A stretch of DNA of 8,502 bases from Hyphomicrobiales bacterium (lineage in GTDB: Bacteria; Pseudomonadota; Alphaproteobacteria; Rhizobiales; HXMU1428-3). Location: NCBI GenBank assembly GCA_021775385.1, contig JAJFHW010000197.1:1-8502 (forward strand), read 5' to 3'. Each line of letters begins with the position of its first letter. Within the stretch, counting starts at the first letter, position 1. Under the pieces are notes generated by a model that searched no databases, was not told where the DNA came from, and worked only from the letters and a program-made list of their open reading frames with translations. Positions 1-6,845 of this stretch are shown piece after piece. The position numbers and the translations under genes were made by a program.

Positions 1-346
1 TGGTACTGGTGGGCCGCAAAAAGCTACGGTTACGCTTGATGTTGAAGGCGTTGAGACAACACGAGAATCTGGTGGAGATGGACCGGTTGATGCGATATTT
101 AACGCGATCCGGGATATTGTTCCGCATGAGGCACGTTTACCGCTTTATCAGGTTATGGCTGTGACTGAGGGAACCGATGCGCAAGCTGATGTTATGGTTC
201 GGCTTGAGCAAGATGGATTTACTTCCACTGGTCGCAGCGCTGACACTGACACAATGGTGGCCTCTGCCAGAGCTTATATTGGAGCTTTGAATGGCATGAT
301 TGCGCGACAGGAAAAAGCTGTTGGCTCTAACTTGGGCGCAATCTAA
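1..346 (+). CDS. leuA: 2-isopropylmalate synthase, C-terminal part (5'-truncated by window edge)
   Basis: The frame is open from base 2 to a TAA at 344-346 and gives the last 114 residues of a protein. They match the C-terminal regulatory (LeuA dimer) domain of 2-isopropylmalate synthase: a repeated Gly-rich start (GTGGPQKATVTL), GDGPVDAIFNAI, then YQVMAVTEGTDAQADV and GRSADTDTMVASARAYIGALN near the end. In this family the domain binds leucine for feedback inhibition. The enzyme condenses acetyl-CoA with 2-oxoisovalerate in the first committed step of leucine synthesis, in the cytoplasm. The catalytic TIM barrel lies upstream of the window. The gene is followed by its own terminator, so it is probably a separate unit from the CBB genes. 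Identification is firm; only the 5' end is missing. Confidence 0.93.
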   Translation, partial: GTGGPQKATVTLDVEGVETTRESGGDGPVDAIFNAIRDIVPHEARLPLYQVMAVTEGTDAQADVMVRLEQDGFTSTGRSADTDTMVASARAYIGALNGMIARQEKAVGSNLGAI

Positions 347-387
347 CAGACTAGTTTGTTTAAAATAATATAAAAGCAAGCTTAATG

Positions 388-426
388 AACAGGCGCTCTC
401 AATTTGTGGGAGGGTCTGTTTTTTTT
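388..426 (+). terminator. Rho-independent terminator of leuA
   Basis: The arm at 389-400 (acaggcgctctc) pairs with 408-419 (gggagggtctgt) across a 7-base loop. Ten or more pairs form, including G-T wobbles, with one G-G mismatch. A388 can also pair with T420. A run of eight T follows directly (419-426). It lies 42 bp after the leuA stop. Confidence 0.85.
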
Positions 427-643
427 GATATGATTGTTTGGCAAACTGGAGCCGGACACAGGTCTTTTTATGTTTGGTTCGCTGATGAGGTTAGGCTAAA
501 GACTGACAAATGATTAGTGTACAGTTTGAAAAAGAGCTGGAATAGGTTGATGTTAGGCAATATTATGAGGCCGTGACTAGTCTTAGTTTGCAATAAATGT
601 TTATCTGAAATTTTGAGGCTGAATTTAGCTGGGAGTGCCGTTT

Positions 644-1219
644 ATGAACCGTTTGATTAATAATTTTTTGATGGTTTTTGCTGTGACTTTATTGGTTGCA
701 GTGCAGATTTCTTTTTCCATGTCTCCCGCACATGCTGATGATAAACAATGTCTGGTTGAAGCTTTTTCAGCAACGGGTAAGGCGTCTTCTATTGGAGAAT
801 TAGCTAGAGCGAATGCTTTTTTTACTTGGAAAGCTTCAGTGAAAGCCACGCATGGTGCTGACTATATGGCCTGGTCTGCTGCTACAGAGCGCAAGCTTTT
901 ATGTATTGACCTTATGAGCGGAGAAAATAAGGGAAAATGGGAGTGCACTAGGACTGCCAGGCCTTGTAAAACTGTCAAGCCTGTTGCTGCGACTAAGGGG
1001 AGTTGTAAGGAAGAGGTCGTCTCTGGTTGGGGGGCGCGGCGAGGTTCAGCTGCTAAAGCTCGACTTGAAGCACAAGCTGGGTGGAAATTACTTGTTGAGG
1101 GTTCACTTGGTACTGAATGGTCTGATTGGAGTTTGGCCAAAGAGACGACCATTAAATGCCTAAGGAAAAATAGATATCAATTTCAATGTATTGCATCTGC
1201 CAAAGCCTGCCATTCTTAA
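644..1219 (+). CDS. Secreted protein with two tandem four-cysteine domains, function unknown
   Basis: I do not recognise this 191-residue protein. The ATG at 644 is chosen because GGGAG (631-635) sits 8 bases before it; the frame also has a GTG at 635, but that overlaps the Shine-Dalgarno. Residues 1-31 form a Sec signal peptide: Arg3, a hydrophobic core (about 8-24) and a likely AHA cut before Asp32. The mature part is a duplication. Cys36, Cys87, Cys101 and Cys108 match Cys121, Cys172, Cys182 and Cys189. The first two pairs are offset by exactly 85 residues and the last two by 81. Arg55, Trp62, Gly71 and Trp77 align with Arg140, Trp147, Gly156 and Trp162 at the same offset of 85. The shared pattern is C-(50)-C-(9 or 13)-C-(6)-C, with an AR..A...WK..V...G.....WS core. 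Eight cysteines suggest four disulfides in the periplasm or outside the cell. It appears to be a single-gene unit after the leuA terminator, with no evident tie to the carbon-fixation genes. Confidence 0.82.
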   Translation: MNRLINNFLMVFAVTLLVAVQISFSMSPAHADDKQCLVEAFSATGKASSIGELARANAFFTWKASVKATHGADYMAWSAATERKLLCIDLMSGENKGKWECTRTARPCKTVKPVAATKGSCKEEVVSGWGARRGSAAKARLEAQAGWKLLVEGSLGTEWSDWSLAKETTIKCLRKNRYQFQCIASAKACHS

Positions 1220-1605
1220 TATGCATATATAACTGCCTTTCTGATGTGACGGATAGTTACTAAATTTGTTCCTTTTGAGTGTGCTGATTTGTACACTTTA
1301 CTCCCTCCTTTGATTTAGTTTATTCTTAAGTTTCAAGATTTGTTGGTATCGTTCATATGCCTGTTTGAGTTGTTTTGGAGGGAACAATTCAAATTAGAGG
1401 GCTATGTGCTATTTCTTTTTGCGTTTGTATTTTGTTATTAAATGCATTGTTTTAAAGAATTCCTGTGCTGATAAATTCCTTCCATTAACTATCAAATCAT
1501 TTGTAATACTGATGCCTGAACATAGGGTTTGAGTATGTTATAATTATATTTTATCGAATAAATTGATTTGATGGTCTCATTCTAATGTTAAGGAGACGAG
1601 GCACT
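1220..1605. other. AT-rich intergenic region before the response-regulator gene
   Basis: No convincing gene or RNA was seen in this 386-bp stretch. It contains a 5-bp hairpin candidate (AGTGT 1278-1282 with ACACT 1293-1297, no T-run), and a 7-bp inverted repeat with a long loop (TCCCTCC 1302-1308 with GGAGGGA 1377-1383) that could be chance. No clear terminator for the upstream gene is visible. The candidate promoter at 1516-1544 lies near its end. Confidence 0.6.
1516..1544 (+). promoter_or_regulatory. Candidate sigma-70 type promoter for the regulator gene
   Basis: A perfect TATAAT lies at 1539-1544. A weak -35 (CTGAAC, 1516-1521, sharing the TGA core of TTGACA) is 17 bp upstream. Transcription would start about 1551, leaving a short leader before the start codon at 1606. 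In such AT-rich DNA a TATAAT can arise by chance. Confidence 0.4.
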
Positions 1606-2256
1606 ATGGGTTTGGGGATGAAAGTTAATTATCCTGTCCGCGTTGCTGTTGTGGACAAAAACCCATTGGTTGTGCGCGGATTGCGCTCTTTATTTGATGA
1701 GGACGGCCGTTTTGATGTTGTTGCTTCTGCGCATGATGGAGCGCGTTTGCTTGATGGTCTGGAAGTTCTTTCTATTGATATTGTTATCACTGGTTGGATT
1801 ATGCCTTATTGCAATGGCCGGGAGTTATTGCAGGCTTTAGCAAAACGGACGGATAGTCCCAAAGTTGTGGTTTACACAGGTGATATTGGGGAGGTTGTAC
1901 CGCGTGAAGCTATGGAGCTTGGGGCTTATGCCTATTTCTCTAAAGCTGAGCCGCCTGAGCGTTTGCTGCATGTTTTGGACAGTGTTGCGCGAGGGTCTAT
2001 GGTGTTTCCATTTATGGGGAAGCAACAAGACCAGAGCCTTTTAAATTCCCTGACGAATAGAGAAAGCTTAATGTTAGAGAAATTAATCATTGGCATGAAC
2101 AATCAAGAATTGGCAGATGTGCTGGCGATTTCTCAAAATACAGTGAAATTTCATCTTCGTAATGTTTATTCGAAATTAAACGTTCGAAATAGATCTGAAG
2201 CGGTTGCGCTTTACTATAATGAGGGGATATCTGACCCCGTTACGGGTCTTGTTTAG
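1606..2256 (+). CDS. NarL/FixJ-family (LuxR-HTH) transcription regulator with degenerate receiver domain
   Basis: This 216-residue protein has an N-terminal receiver-like domain (about 11-130) and a C-terminal LuxR-type helix-turn-helix (about 149-202). The latter includes LTNRES, NNQELADVLAISQNTVKFHL and SKLNVRNRSEAV. The start at 1606 fits AAGGAGA at 1590-1596; an earlier in-frame ATG at 1585 lies before that site. The receiver fold is recognisable, with Asp17 (in VVDKNP), IMPYCNG (65-71), Thr91 and Lys113. However, the phospho-acceptor position is Gly63: in DIVITGWIMP it lies 5 residues after Asp58, where NarL-type proteins have Asp. The second residue of the acidic pair is Lys18 instead of Asp. 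Canonical phosphorylation is therefore unlikely, and activity may depend on ligand, partner or protein level. No histidine kinase is adjacent. It sits directly upstream of fbp on the same strand, so control of the CBB genes is an attractive but unproven inference. Confidence 0.9.
   Translation: MGLGMKVNYPVRVAVVDKNPLVVRGLRSLFDEDGRFDVVASAHDGARLLDGLEVLSIDIVITGWIMPYCNGRELLQALAKRTDSPKVVVYTGDIGEVVPREAMELGAYAYFSKAEPPERLLHVLDSVARGSMVFPFMGKQQDQSLLNSLTNRESLMLEKLIIGMNNQELADVLAISQNTVKFHLRNVYSKLNVRNRSEAVALYYNEGISDPVTGLV
2233..2254 (+). terminator. Possible weak terminator overlapping the end of the regulator gene
   Basis: GACCC (2233-2237) pairs with GGGTC (2244-2248) across a 6-base loop and is followed by TTGTTT up to the stop codon. 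The stem has only 5 bp and the T-run is interrupted, so termination may be partial or absent. Confidence 0.33.
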
Positions 2257-2400
2257 ACTTTTCCCATTTATTTTTTAAATTTTCAATTTTTTTTAGATTT
2301 AATTTTCTGACTTGTGGTTTTCCCTATTAAGTTATTGATTTTGCTTGTTCTATGCGTGTCTTTTTTTGCATCAGAATTTAAGGCAGTTGCTTTATTTTTT

Positions 2401-2429
2401 TGCTAAAAATGTTAAAAAAGTGCTAAAAC
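2401..2429 (+). repeat. Three short direct repeats (TGYTAAAA) upstream of fbp
   Basis: TGCTAAAAA (2401), TGTTAAAAA (2410) and TGCTAAAAC (2421) occur in tandem with starts 9 and 11 bp apart. The two TGCTAAAA copies are therefore 20 bp, about two helical turns, apart. They may be regulator binding sites, or A-tract DNA that bends. Visible directly; function inferred. Confidence 0.5.
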
Positions 2430-2457
2430 CTACACTTATGGGTAGGTTGGTCCTACC
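2429..2457 (+). promoter_or_regulatory. Overlapping, mutually exclusive hairpins or an operator upstream of fbp
   Basis: Three complementary arms lie in a row: CCTAC (2429-2433), GGTAGG (2441-2446) and CCTACC (2452-2457). The middle arm can pair with either side. This is the layout of an RNA switch if transcribed, or of an operator array for a dimeric regulator. No T-run follows, so a simple transcription attenuator is not supported. Confidence 0.42.
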
Positions 2458-2474
2458 TGGAGGCATGTTTTGCA

Positions 2475-2486
2475 CTTTGGTCAAAG
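2475..2486. repeat. CTTTGGTCAAAG inverted repeat
   Basis: A perfect 5-bp dyad (CTTTG, GT, CAAAG). Further CTTTG copies follow at 2494-2498 and 2520-2524, and GAAAG at 2502-2506. It is a possible protein-binding site in the fbp upstream region, although 5-bp arms can occur by chance. Confidence 0.35.
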
Positions 2487-2595
2487 ATTATAGCTTTGTT
2501 TGAAAGAAGGTGCTTAAGCCTTTGCAAAACAAATAAAAGGGATTTTCACTTTCATTTTGTGATCATTCTTTTTTGGAAGAGCTCGGGGAACTACC

Positions 2596-3558
2596 ATGAT
2601 GACAAGCGCCGGACGCGCCAGACCAGAACTAATATTCGGTCTGAGGAAAGTTACTGAAGATGCTGCGCGAGCTGCTTTTGACTGGATTGGTCGGGGCGAT
2701 AAAGAGCGCGGTGATGGTGCTGCTGTTGATGCGATGAGAACCGCTTTACAACAAATTGAACTTGAAGGTTTGGTTGTTATTGGTGAAGGGGAAAAAGACG
2801 AAGCCCCTCAACTTTATAATGGTGAGATTGTTGGACAGCCTGGAGCTGATTTTAAAGCTGACATAGCTGTTGATCCTGTTGAAGGCACAAGTTACCTGGC
2901 CAAAGGTTTGACGAATGCTTTGGCTGTTATTGCGATTGCGCCGCGTGGCAGCATGATGGACCCAGGCCCGGCTTTTTACATGGAAAAATTTGCGGCCCCT
3001 GCCGAGGCTAAGGGTGAGATCGATCCTAACTGGTCGGTTGAAGAAAAAATTAAAGTTTTGGCTAAGTGCCTTAAAAAAGATGTGTCTGACATTACCGTTT
3101 ATGTGCTTGAGAAGCCTCGGCATCGTCAGATGATCCAAGAAATACATGACGCTGGTGCCCGGGCACTCCTCTACCCGGCTGGTGATGTTGCAGGTGCCTT
3201 ATTGGCGGCAATACCTGAAAGCGGTGTTGATTGTTTGATGGGAACCGGTGGAACCCCTGAGGGGATTATGTCTGCCGTTGCGATTAGAGCTTTAGGTGGT
3301 GAGTTTATGGGCCGGATTGACCCGCAATTACAAACTGAAGCTATAGCTGTGAAAGAAGCCGAGTTGGATACTTCTAAATGGTACAAAATTGAAGAACTTG
3401 TTTCCTCGGATGACTTGTTTTTCTGCGCTACGGGTATCACGACAGGTTTGATGCTGGACGGTGTTGAAAAATTTAATGGTGGGTTTCGGATGCAGACTTT
3501 AATGGTCACTGGTGAGACAAGAGAACGCCAGGTTCTAACGACCTATACACCGAATTAA
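2596..3558 (+). CDS. glpX: Class II (GlpX-type) fructose-1,6-bisphosphatase, probably also sedoheptulose-1,7-bisphosphatase
   Basis: This 320-residue protein removes the 1-phosphate of fructose-1,6-bisphosphate. In a CBB setting it probably also acts on sedoheptulose-1,7-bisphosphate, as the cyanobacterial class II enzymes do. It aligns along its length with E. coli GlpX (336 residues). Metal and substrate motifs are intact: GRGDKERGDGAAV (32-44, Asp40 matching E. coli Asp33), GEGEKDEAP (63-71, Glu64 matching Glu57), DPVEGT (93-98, Asp93 and Glu96), EKPRH (172-176), GTGGTPEG (216-223, Glu222 matching Glu213) and CATGITTG near the end. ATG 2596 has GGGGA (2585-2589) before it; ATG 2599 is a less likely alternative. 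It is the first gene of the CBB run, and prk follows after 121 bp. Most alphaproteobacterial cbb operons that I know use the unrelated class I CbbF here, so the class II enzyme is notable. Confidence 0.95.
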   Translation: MMTSAGRARPELIFGLRKVTEDAARAAFDWIGRGDKERGDGAAVDAMRTALQQIELEGLVVIGEGEKDEAPQLYNGEIVGQPGADFKADIAVDPVEGTSYLAKGLTNALAVIAIAPRGSMMDPGPAFYMEKFAAPAEAKGEIDPNWSVEEKIKVLAKCLKKDVSDITVYVLEKPRHRQMIQEIHDAGARALLYPAGDVAGALLAAIPESGVDCLMGTGGTPEGIMSAVAIRALGGEFMGRIDPQLQTEAIAVKEAELDTSKWYKIEELVSSDDLFFCATGITTGLMLDGVEKFNGGFRMQTLMVTGETRERQVLTTYTPN

Positions 3559-3679
3559 TTTTGAAGTTTTGTGATCTTTCTAGGTGACCTTTAAGTGTCT
3601 ACCTTATTGTTTTGAAATAAAAAAATTAACTGGAAGCGCAGATTTTATCTTGCGAGCTTCCCTGAAATTGGGGACTGAA

Positions 3680-4603
3680 ATGATGCCAAAGATATTGGAT
3701 CGTCCGATCATACTAGGAGTTGTGGGAGACTCTGCAACGGGTAAAACGACGCTTTCTGCCGGTGTTGCTAAAATTTTGGGTGAAGATCGCTGTACAGTTA
3801 TTTGTACAGATGACTACCACGCATTTGACAGGGTTGAGCGGGCGAAAAATGGTATTTCTGCATTGGACCCTAAAGGGAATTATATTGACATTTTAGGCCA
3901 GCATTTGCGTGCACTTCGACGCGGAGAGCCTATTTTAAAGCCTATTTATAACCATGATGGTGGTTCGTTGGATCGTCCTGAATATGTAAAGCCACGTGAT
4001 TACATTATTATGGAAGGGTTACTTGGTTACACGACACGTGAAATGCGTGACTGTTACGATGTTAAGATTTATCTCGATCCTGAAGAAGACCTTCGTGTGA
4101 AATGGAAAGTAAACAGAGATACGACAAAACGTGGTTATACCGAAGAACAGGTGCTTGCTTCATTAGAAAAACGTAAAGCTGATAGCCCAGCTTTCATCCG
4201 CCCGCAGCGTACTTTTGCTGATATTGTTATTCGTTTTCAAACACCTGAAAAGGGTGGGGATGATGCGCATTTGGATGTGCGCCATATTTTGCGCCCAACC
4301 TTACCACACCCTGATTTTTCCCCGCTTTTTGAAAGCGCAAATAATAATGGATTGTTGCTTGAATTGGCCCGCGATGTTGATGGTAAACCAGTTGATGTGC
4401 TTGAAATTGATGGCGGTATTTCAGATGAACACGCAACGAAAATTCAGAATTTATTGTGGGATTTGATCCCCGAAGCTAGTCACTTACGGGATCAGCTAGG
4501 ACAAGTTGATGGTTCTTCATCAGTGAGTAACCCTCTTGCATTGACGCAACTATTGGTGGCTTTCCATATGGTGAAAGCAGCACTTGGTGTGCATGCAGTT
4601 TAA
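3680..4603 (+). CDS. prk: Phosphoribulokinase, plant/cyanobacterial-like class
   Basis: The enzyme uses ATP to phosphorylate ribulose-5-phosphate to ribulose-1,5-bisphosphate, the RuBisCO substrate. ATG 3680 (307 residues) is preferred because GGGGA (3670-3674) stands 5 bases before it. The frame runs open to a GTG at 3584, but that codon has no clear ribosome binding site. Visible motifs are Walker A GDSATGKT (16-23), TVICTDDYH (39-47), DR (50-51), ALDPKGNYID (61-70), PIYNHDGG (88-95), the IIMEGL acidic strand (109-114) and WKVNRDTTKRGYT (142-154). These match spinach and cyanobacterial Prk much better than the proteobacterial class I form, which has a GSSGAGTS-type P-loop. The regulatory Cys of the plant P-loop (Cys16 in spinach) is Thr20 here, while the partner Cys55 position is kept (Cys42). 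The C-terminal cysteine pair is absent, so thioredoxin switching like that of plants is not expected. Function is inferred from family and context. Confidence 0.92.
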   Translation: MMPKILDRPIILGVVGDSATGKTTLSAGVAKILGEDRCTVICTDDYHAFDRVERAKNGISALDPKGNYIDILGQHLRALRRGEPILKPIYNHDGGSLDRPEYVKPRDYIIMEGLLGYTTREMRDCYDVKIYLDPEEDLRVKWKVNRDTTKRGYTEEQVLASLEKRKADSPAFIRPQRTFADIVIRFQTPEKGGDDAHLDVRHILRPTLPHPDFSPLFESANNNGLLLELARDVDGKPVDVLEIDGGISDEHATKIQNLLWDLIPEASHLRDQLGQVDGSSSVSNPLALTQLLVAFHMVKAALGVHAV

Positions 4604-4815
4604 GTGGAACGCTTCAAATATCGCTCTTTCAGCTAAATAGTTGAGGTTAAGAGGGATTTTGGGGGGTGCATGAGGCCTCTGGGCATAGTATAGGATGCAA
4701 ATTATTATCGTCAGAGACGTTTGTATATAGATCTAGTCATTTAAATCAGACCTGCATTAGTTTTACACTAAATAGTTCTGACGATGGAATTGAGTTTTTA
4801 TAAGGAGGCCTTCTC
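4604..4815 (+). promoter_or_regulatory. tkt upstream region with repeats and a strong ribosome binding site
   Basis: This 212-bp spacer contains a perfect 10-bp direct repeat, CTAAATAGTT, at 4633-4642 and 4768-4777. It also has a perfect 9-bp inverted repeat (ATCGTCAGA 4707-4715, TCTGACGAT 4777-4785) and the palindrome GAGGCCTC (4673-4680). AAGGAGG at 4802-4808, 7 bases before the start codon, is the best Shine-Dalgarno in the window. The size and structure suggest a separate promoter or leader for tkt-pgk, though I found no confident -35/-10 pair. No terminator for prk is evident. Confidence 0.5.
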
Positions 4816-6831
4816 ATGGGAGAAGCGGTTGAAATGAATAAAGAGCTAGATATGGCAATGAAAGCCAAAATGGCCAACGCAATCCGCGCTTTATCTATGG
4901 ATGCAGTGCAGAAAGCCAAATCGGGTCACCCTGGCGCGCCAATGGGCTTAGCAGATGTTGCGACGGTTTTGTTTACAGATCATTTGAAGTTTGATGCCAA
5001 TACCCCTGATTGGCATGACCGTGATAGATTTATTATGTCTGCTGGCCATGGTTCTATGCTGGTTTATTCTTTGCTCTATTTAGCCGGGTATCCTGGCATT
5101 GATATTGAGACGATTAAGAATTTCCGTCAGATAGGTAGCCCTGCCGCTGGTCACCCTGAATATGGTCACTTGCCAGGAATTGAGACTACAACAGGCCCCC
5201 TTGGTCAAGGTATTACCACTGCCGTTGGTATGGCACTAGCTGAGCGCTTACAAAATGATAAATATGGTGATTTTATTATTGATCACTACACCTATGTGAT
5301 TGCTGGTGATGGCTGCCTGATGGAAGGTATTAGCCAAGAAGCTATTTCAATGGCAGGGCATCTTGGTCTTTCTAAGCTAATTGTTCTATGGGATGATAAT
5401 AATATTTCCATTGATGGCACTTTGGATATGGCTTGCTCTGATGATCAGAGAAAAAGATTTGAAGCATCTGGTTGGAATAGTATTGCTGTCGATGGTCATG
5501 ACATGGCGGCTGTTTCTGCTGCGATTGATGAAGCTAAGCGCAGTGACAAACCAACATTAATAGCCTGTAAAACAATTATTGGTTTTGGTGCACCAAATAA
5601 GCAAGGTACATCTGCGACCCATGGTGCTCCACTAGGTGATGAAGAAATTGCTGAAGCCAGAAAACAACTTGGATGGGATCACCCTCCATTTGAGATTCCG
5701 CAAGATGTTTTAGACGCTTGGCGTAGTGTTGGTAGCAAAGGTGGTTCAGCTCGTGATGCGTGGCTTTCAGCTTACACTGGTTTGACACCAGCTGGCCAAG
5801 CTGAGCTTGTGACCCCGATGAGTGATGCTGTTAAGAAGAGCCTTCGCCATGCGATTGTTACTGTGAAGCAAAAATTTGTAGCTGGCGGAGCTGCTCTGGC
5901 ACCGCGGGTTTCTTCGAAACAAGTTTTGGATGATATTTTGCCTGTTATTCCTGGCATGATTGGTGGCTCAGCTGATCTGACTGGATCTAACGGTACGAAG
6001 ACCGATCAATATAAGCCGGTTAACCGAGGTAAATTTGACGGCAATTATATACACTATGGTGTTCGCGAACATGGCATGGGCGCTGTGATGAATGGCCTCT
6101 CCTTGCATGGTGGATTCTTACCTTACTCGGGTACGTTTCTTGTTTTTTCTGACTATGCACGGGGAGCCATTCGACTTTCAGCTCTTATGGAGCGGGCTGT
6201 TGGTTATGTGATGACACATGACTCAATTGGTCTTGGTGAAGATGGTCCAACGCACCAGCCGGTTGAACATCTTGCATCTTTACGAGCAATGCCAAATATT
6301 AATGTATTCCGCCCAGCTGATAGTGTTGAGTGCGCTGAATGTTGGGAAGCATTTGTGTTGCAAGATAAAACGCCATCAATCATGTCGTTAACTCGTCAAA
6401 ATTTACCGCTTTTACGTGATGATGCAACTGACGAAAATAAATCTGCCAAGGGTGGGTATGTTTTGAAAGAAGCGACCGGTGAGCGAGATGTGACTTTGAT
6501 TGGCACAGGTTCTGAAGTTTCTATAGCGATGGACGCTGCCAAAGTACTTGAAGCTGATGGCTTGAAAGTTGCTGTTGTCTCTCTTCCTTGTTGGGAATTA
6601 TTTGAAGCCCAATCTTCTGACTATCAATGGAAGGTTCTTGGAGATGCACCTCGTGTTGGTGTCGAAGCTGCGGTTGAGCAAGGCTGGAGCAAATGGCTTG
6701 GTAGTAATGGTCAATTTATTGGCATGACTGGTTTTGGTGCCTCTGGTCCCTGGACTGAGTTGTATGAACATTTTGGAATTACAGCTGAAAATGTTGCTGA
6801 TGCGGCGCGCCGCGTAACTGGCAATGCTTAA
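4816..6831 (+). CDS. tkt: Transketolase
   Basis: This thiamine-diphosphate enzyme moves two-carbon ketol units between sugar phosphates, here regenerating pentose phosphates in the CBB cycle as well as serving the pentose phosphate pathway. The 671 residues match full-length bacterial transketolase (about 660-670). Motifs in order: SGHPGAPMG (36-44, His38), GHGSML, the GIETTTGPLGQG segment, the diphosphate/metal site GDGCLMEG (164-171) with DDNNISIDG (193-201), GVREHG with catalytic Glu418, GGFLPYSGTFLVFSDYAR, and THDSIGLGEDGPTHQP (467-482, with the sugar-phosphate-binding histidines). The last ~130 residues form the usual C-terminal domain. ATG 4816 is fixed by AAGGAGG 7 bases upstream; a second in-frame ATG at 4834 lacks such a site. 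pgk begins 14 bp after the stop, so the two are almost certainly cotranscribed. No key residue appears to be missing. Confidence 0.97.
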   Translation: MGEAVEMNKELDMAMKAKMANAIRALSMDAVQKAKSGHPGAPMGLADVATVLFTDHLKFDANTPDWHDRDRFIMSAGHGSMLVYSLLYLAGYPGIDIETIKNFRQIGSPAAGHPEYGHLPGIETTTGPLGQGITTAVGMALAERLQNDKYGDFIIDHYTYVIAGDGCLMEGISQEAISMAGHLGLSKLIVLWDDNNISIDGTLDMACSDDQRKRFEASGWNSIAVDGHDMAAVSAAIDEAKRSDKPTLIACKTIIGFGAPNKQGTSATHGAPLGDEEIAEARKQLGWDHPPFEIPQDVLDAWRSVGSKGGSARDAWLSAYTGLTPAGQAELVTPMSDAVKKSLRHAIVTVKQKFVAGGAALAPRVSSKQVLDDILPVIPGMIGGSADLTGSNGTKTDQYKPVNRGKFDGNYIHYGVREHGMGAVMNGLSLHGGFLPYSGTFLVFSDYARGAIRLSALMERAVGYVMTHDSIGLGEDGPTHQPVEHLASLRAMPNINVFRPADSVECAECWEAFVLQDKTPSIMSLTRQNLPLLRDDATDENKSAKGGYVLKEATGERDVTLIGTGSEVSIAMDAAKVLEADGLKVAVVSLPCWELFEAQSSDYQWKVLGDAPRVGVEAAVEQGWSKWLGSNGQFIGMTGFGASGPWTELYEHFGITAENVADAARRVTGNA

Positions 6832-6845
6832 GGGGGATTAAATTT

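Larger units (their letters stand above)
2257..2595. other. Repeat-rich intergenic leader of the CBB gene run
   Basis: This 339-bp stretch holds no credible gene. Its first 140 bp are very T-rich. From 2401 on it carries dense short repeats (direct repeats, overlapping hairpins and a CTTTG dyad, listed separately), as expected of a control region. I could not assign a confident -35/-10 pair. GGGGA at 2585-2589 is the ribosome binding site for fbp. Confidence 0.6.

Noticed and set aside
635..643. GTG start three codons before the secreted protein's ATG
   Set aside because: The GTG overlaps the GGGAG Shine-Dalgarno that serves ATG 644.
862..1152. 96-codon minus-strand open frame opposite the secreted protein gene
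   Set aside because: The + strand frame has a signal peptide, a clean duplication and a ribosome binding site; the minus frame has no such support.
1302..1383. TCCCTCC/GGAGGGA inverted repeat
   Set aside because: Seven-base arms with a 68-base loop are compatible with chance and no gene context supports a role.
1585..1605. Earlier ATG start for the response regulator
   Set aside because: It lies before the AAGGAGA site at 1590-1596, which correctly positions ATG 1606.
2264..2300. AT-only stem (AAATT/AATTT) with T-run after the regulator gene
   Set aside because: It has no G-C pairs, and such pairing is expected by chance in this very T-rich stretch.
2746..3147. 133-codon open frame on the minus strand inside fbp
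   Set aside because: It lies wholly within a well-supported class II FBPase gene, and its translation shows no recognisable domain; it is a shadow of codon bias.
3584..3679. A 32-residue N-terminal extension of Prk from GTG 3584
   Set aside because: The codon has no clear Shine-Dalgarno, the extra residues do not look like a Prk N-terminus, and ATG 3680 has GGGGA at a good distance and places the P-loop normally.
4673..4680. GAGGCCTC palindrome after prk as a terminator
   Set aside because: It has no loop and no following T-run.
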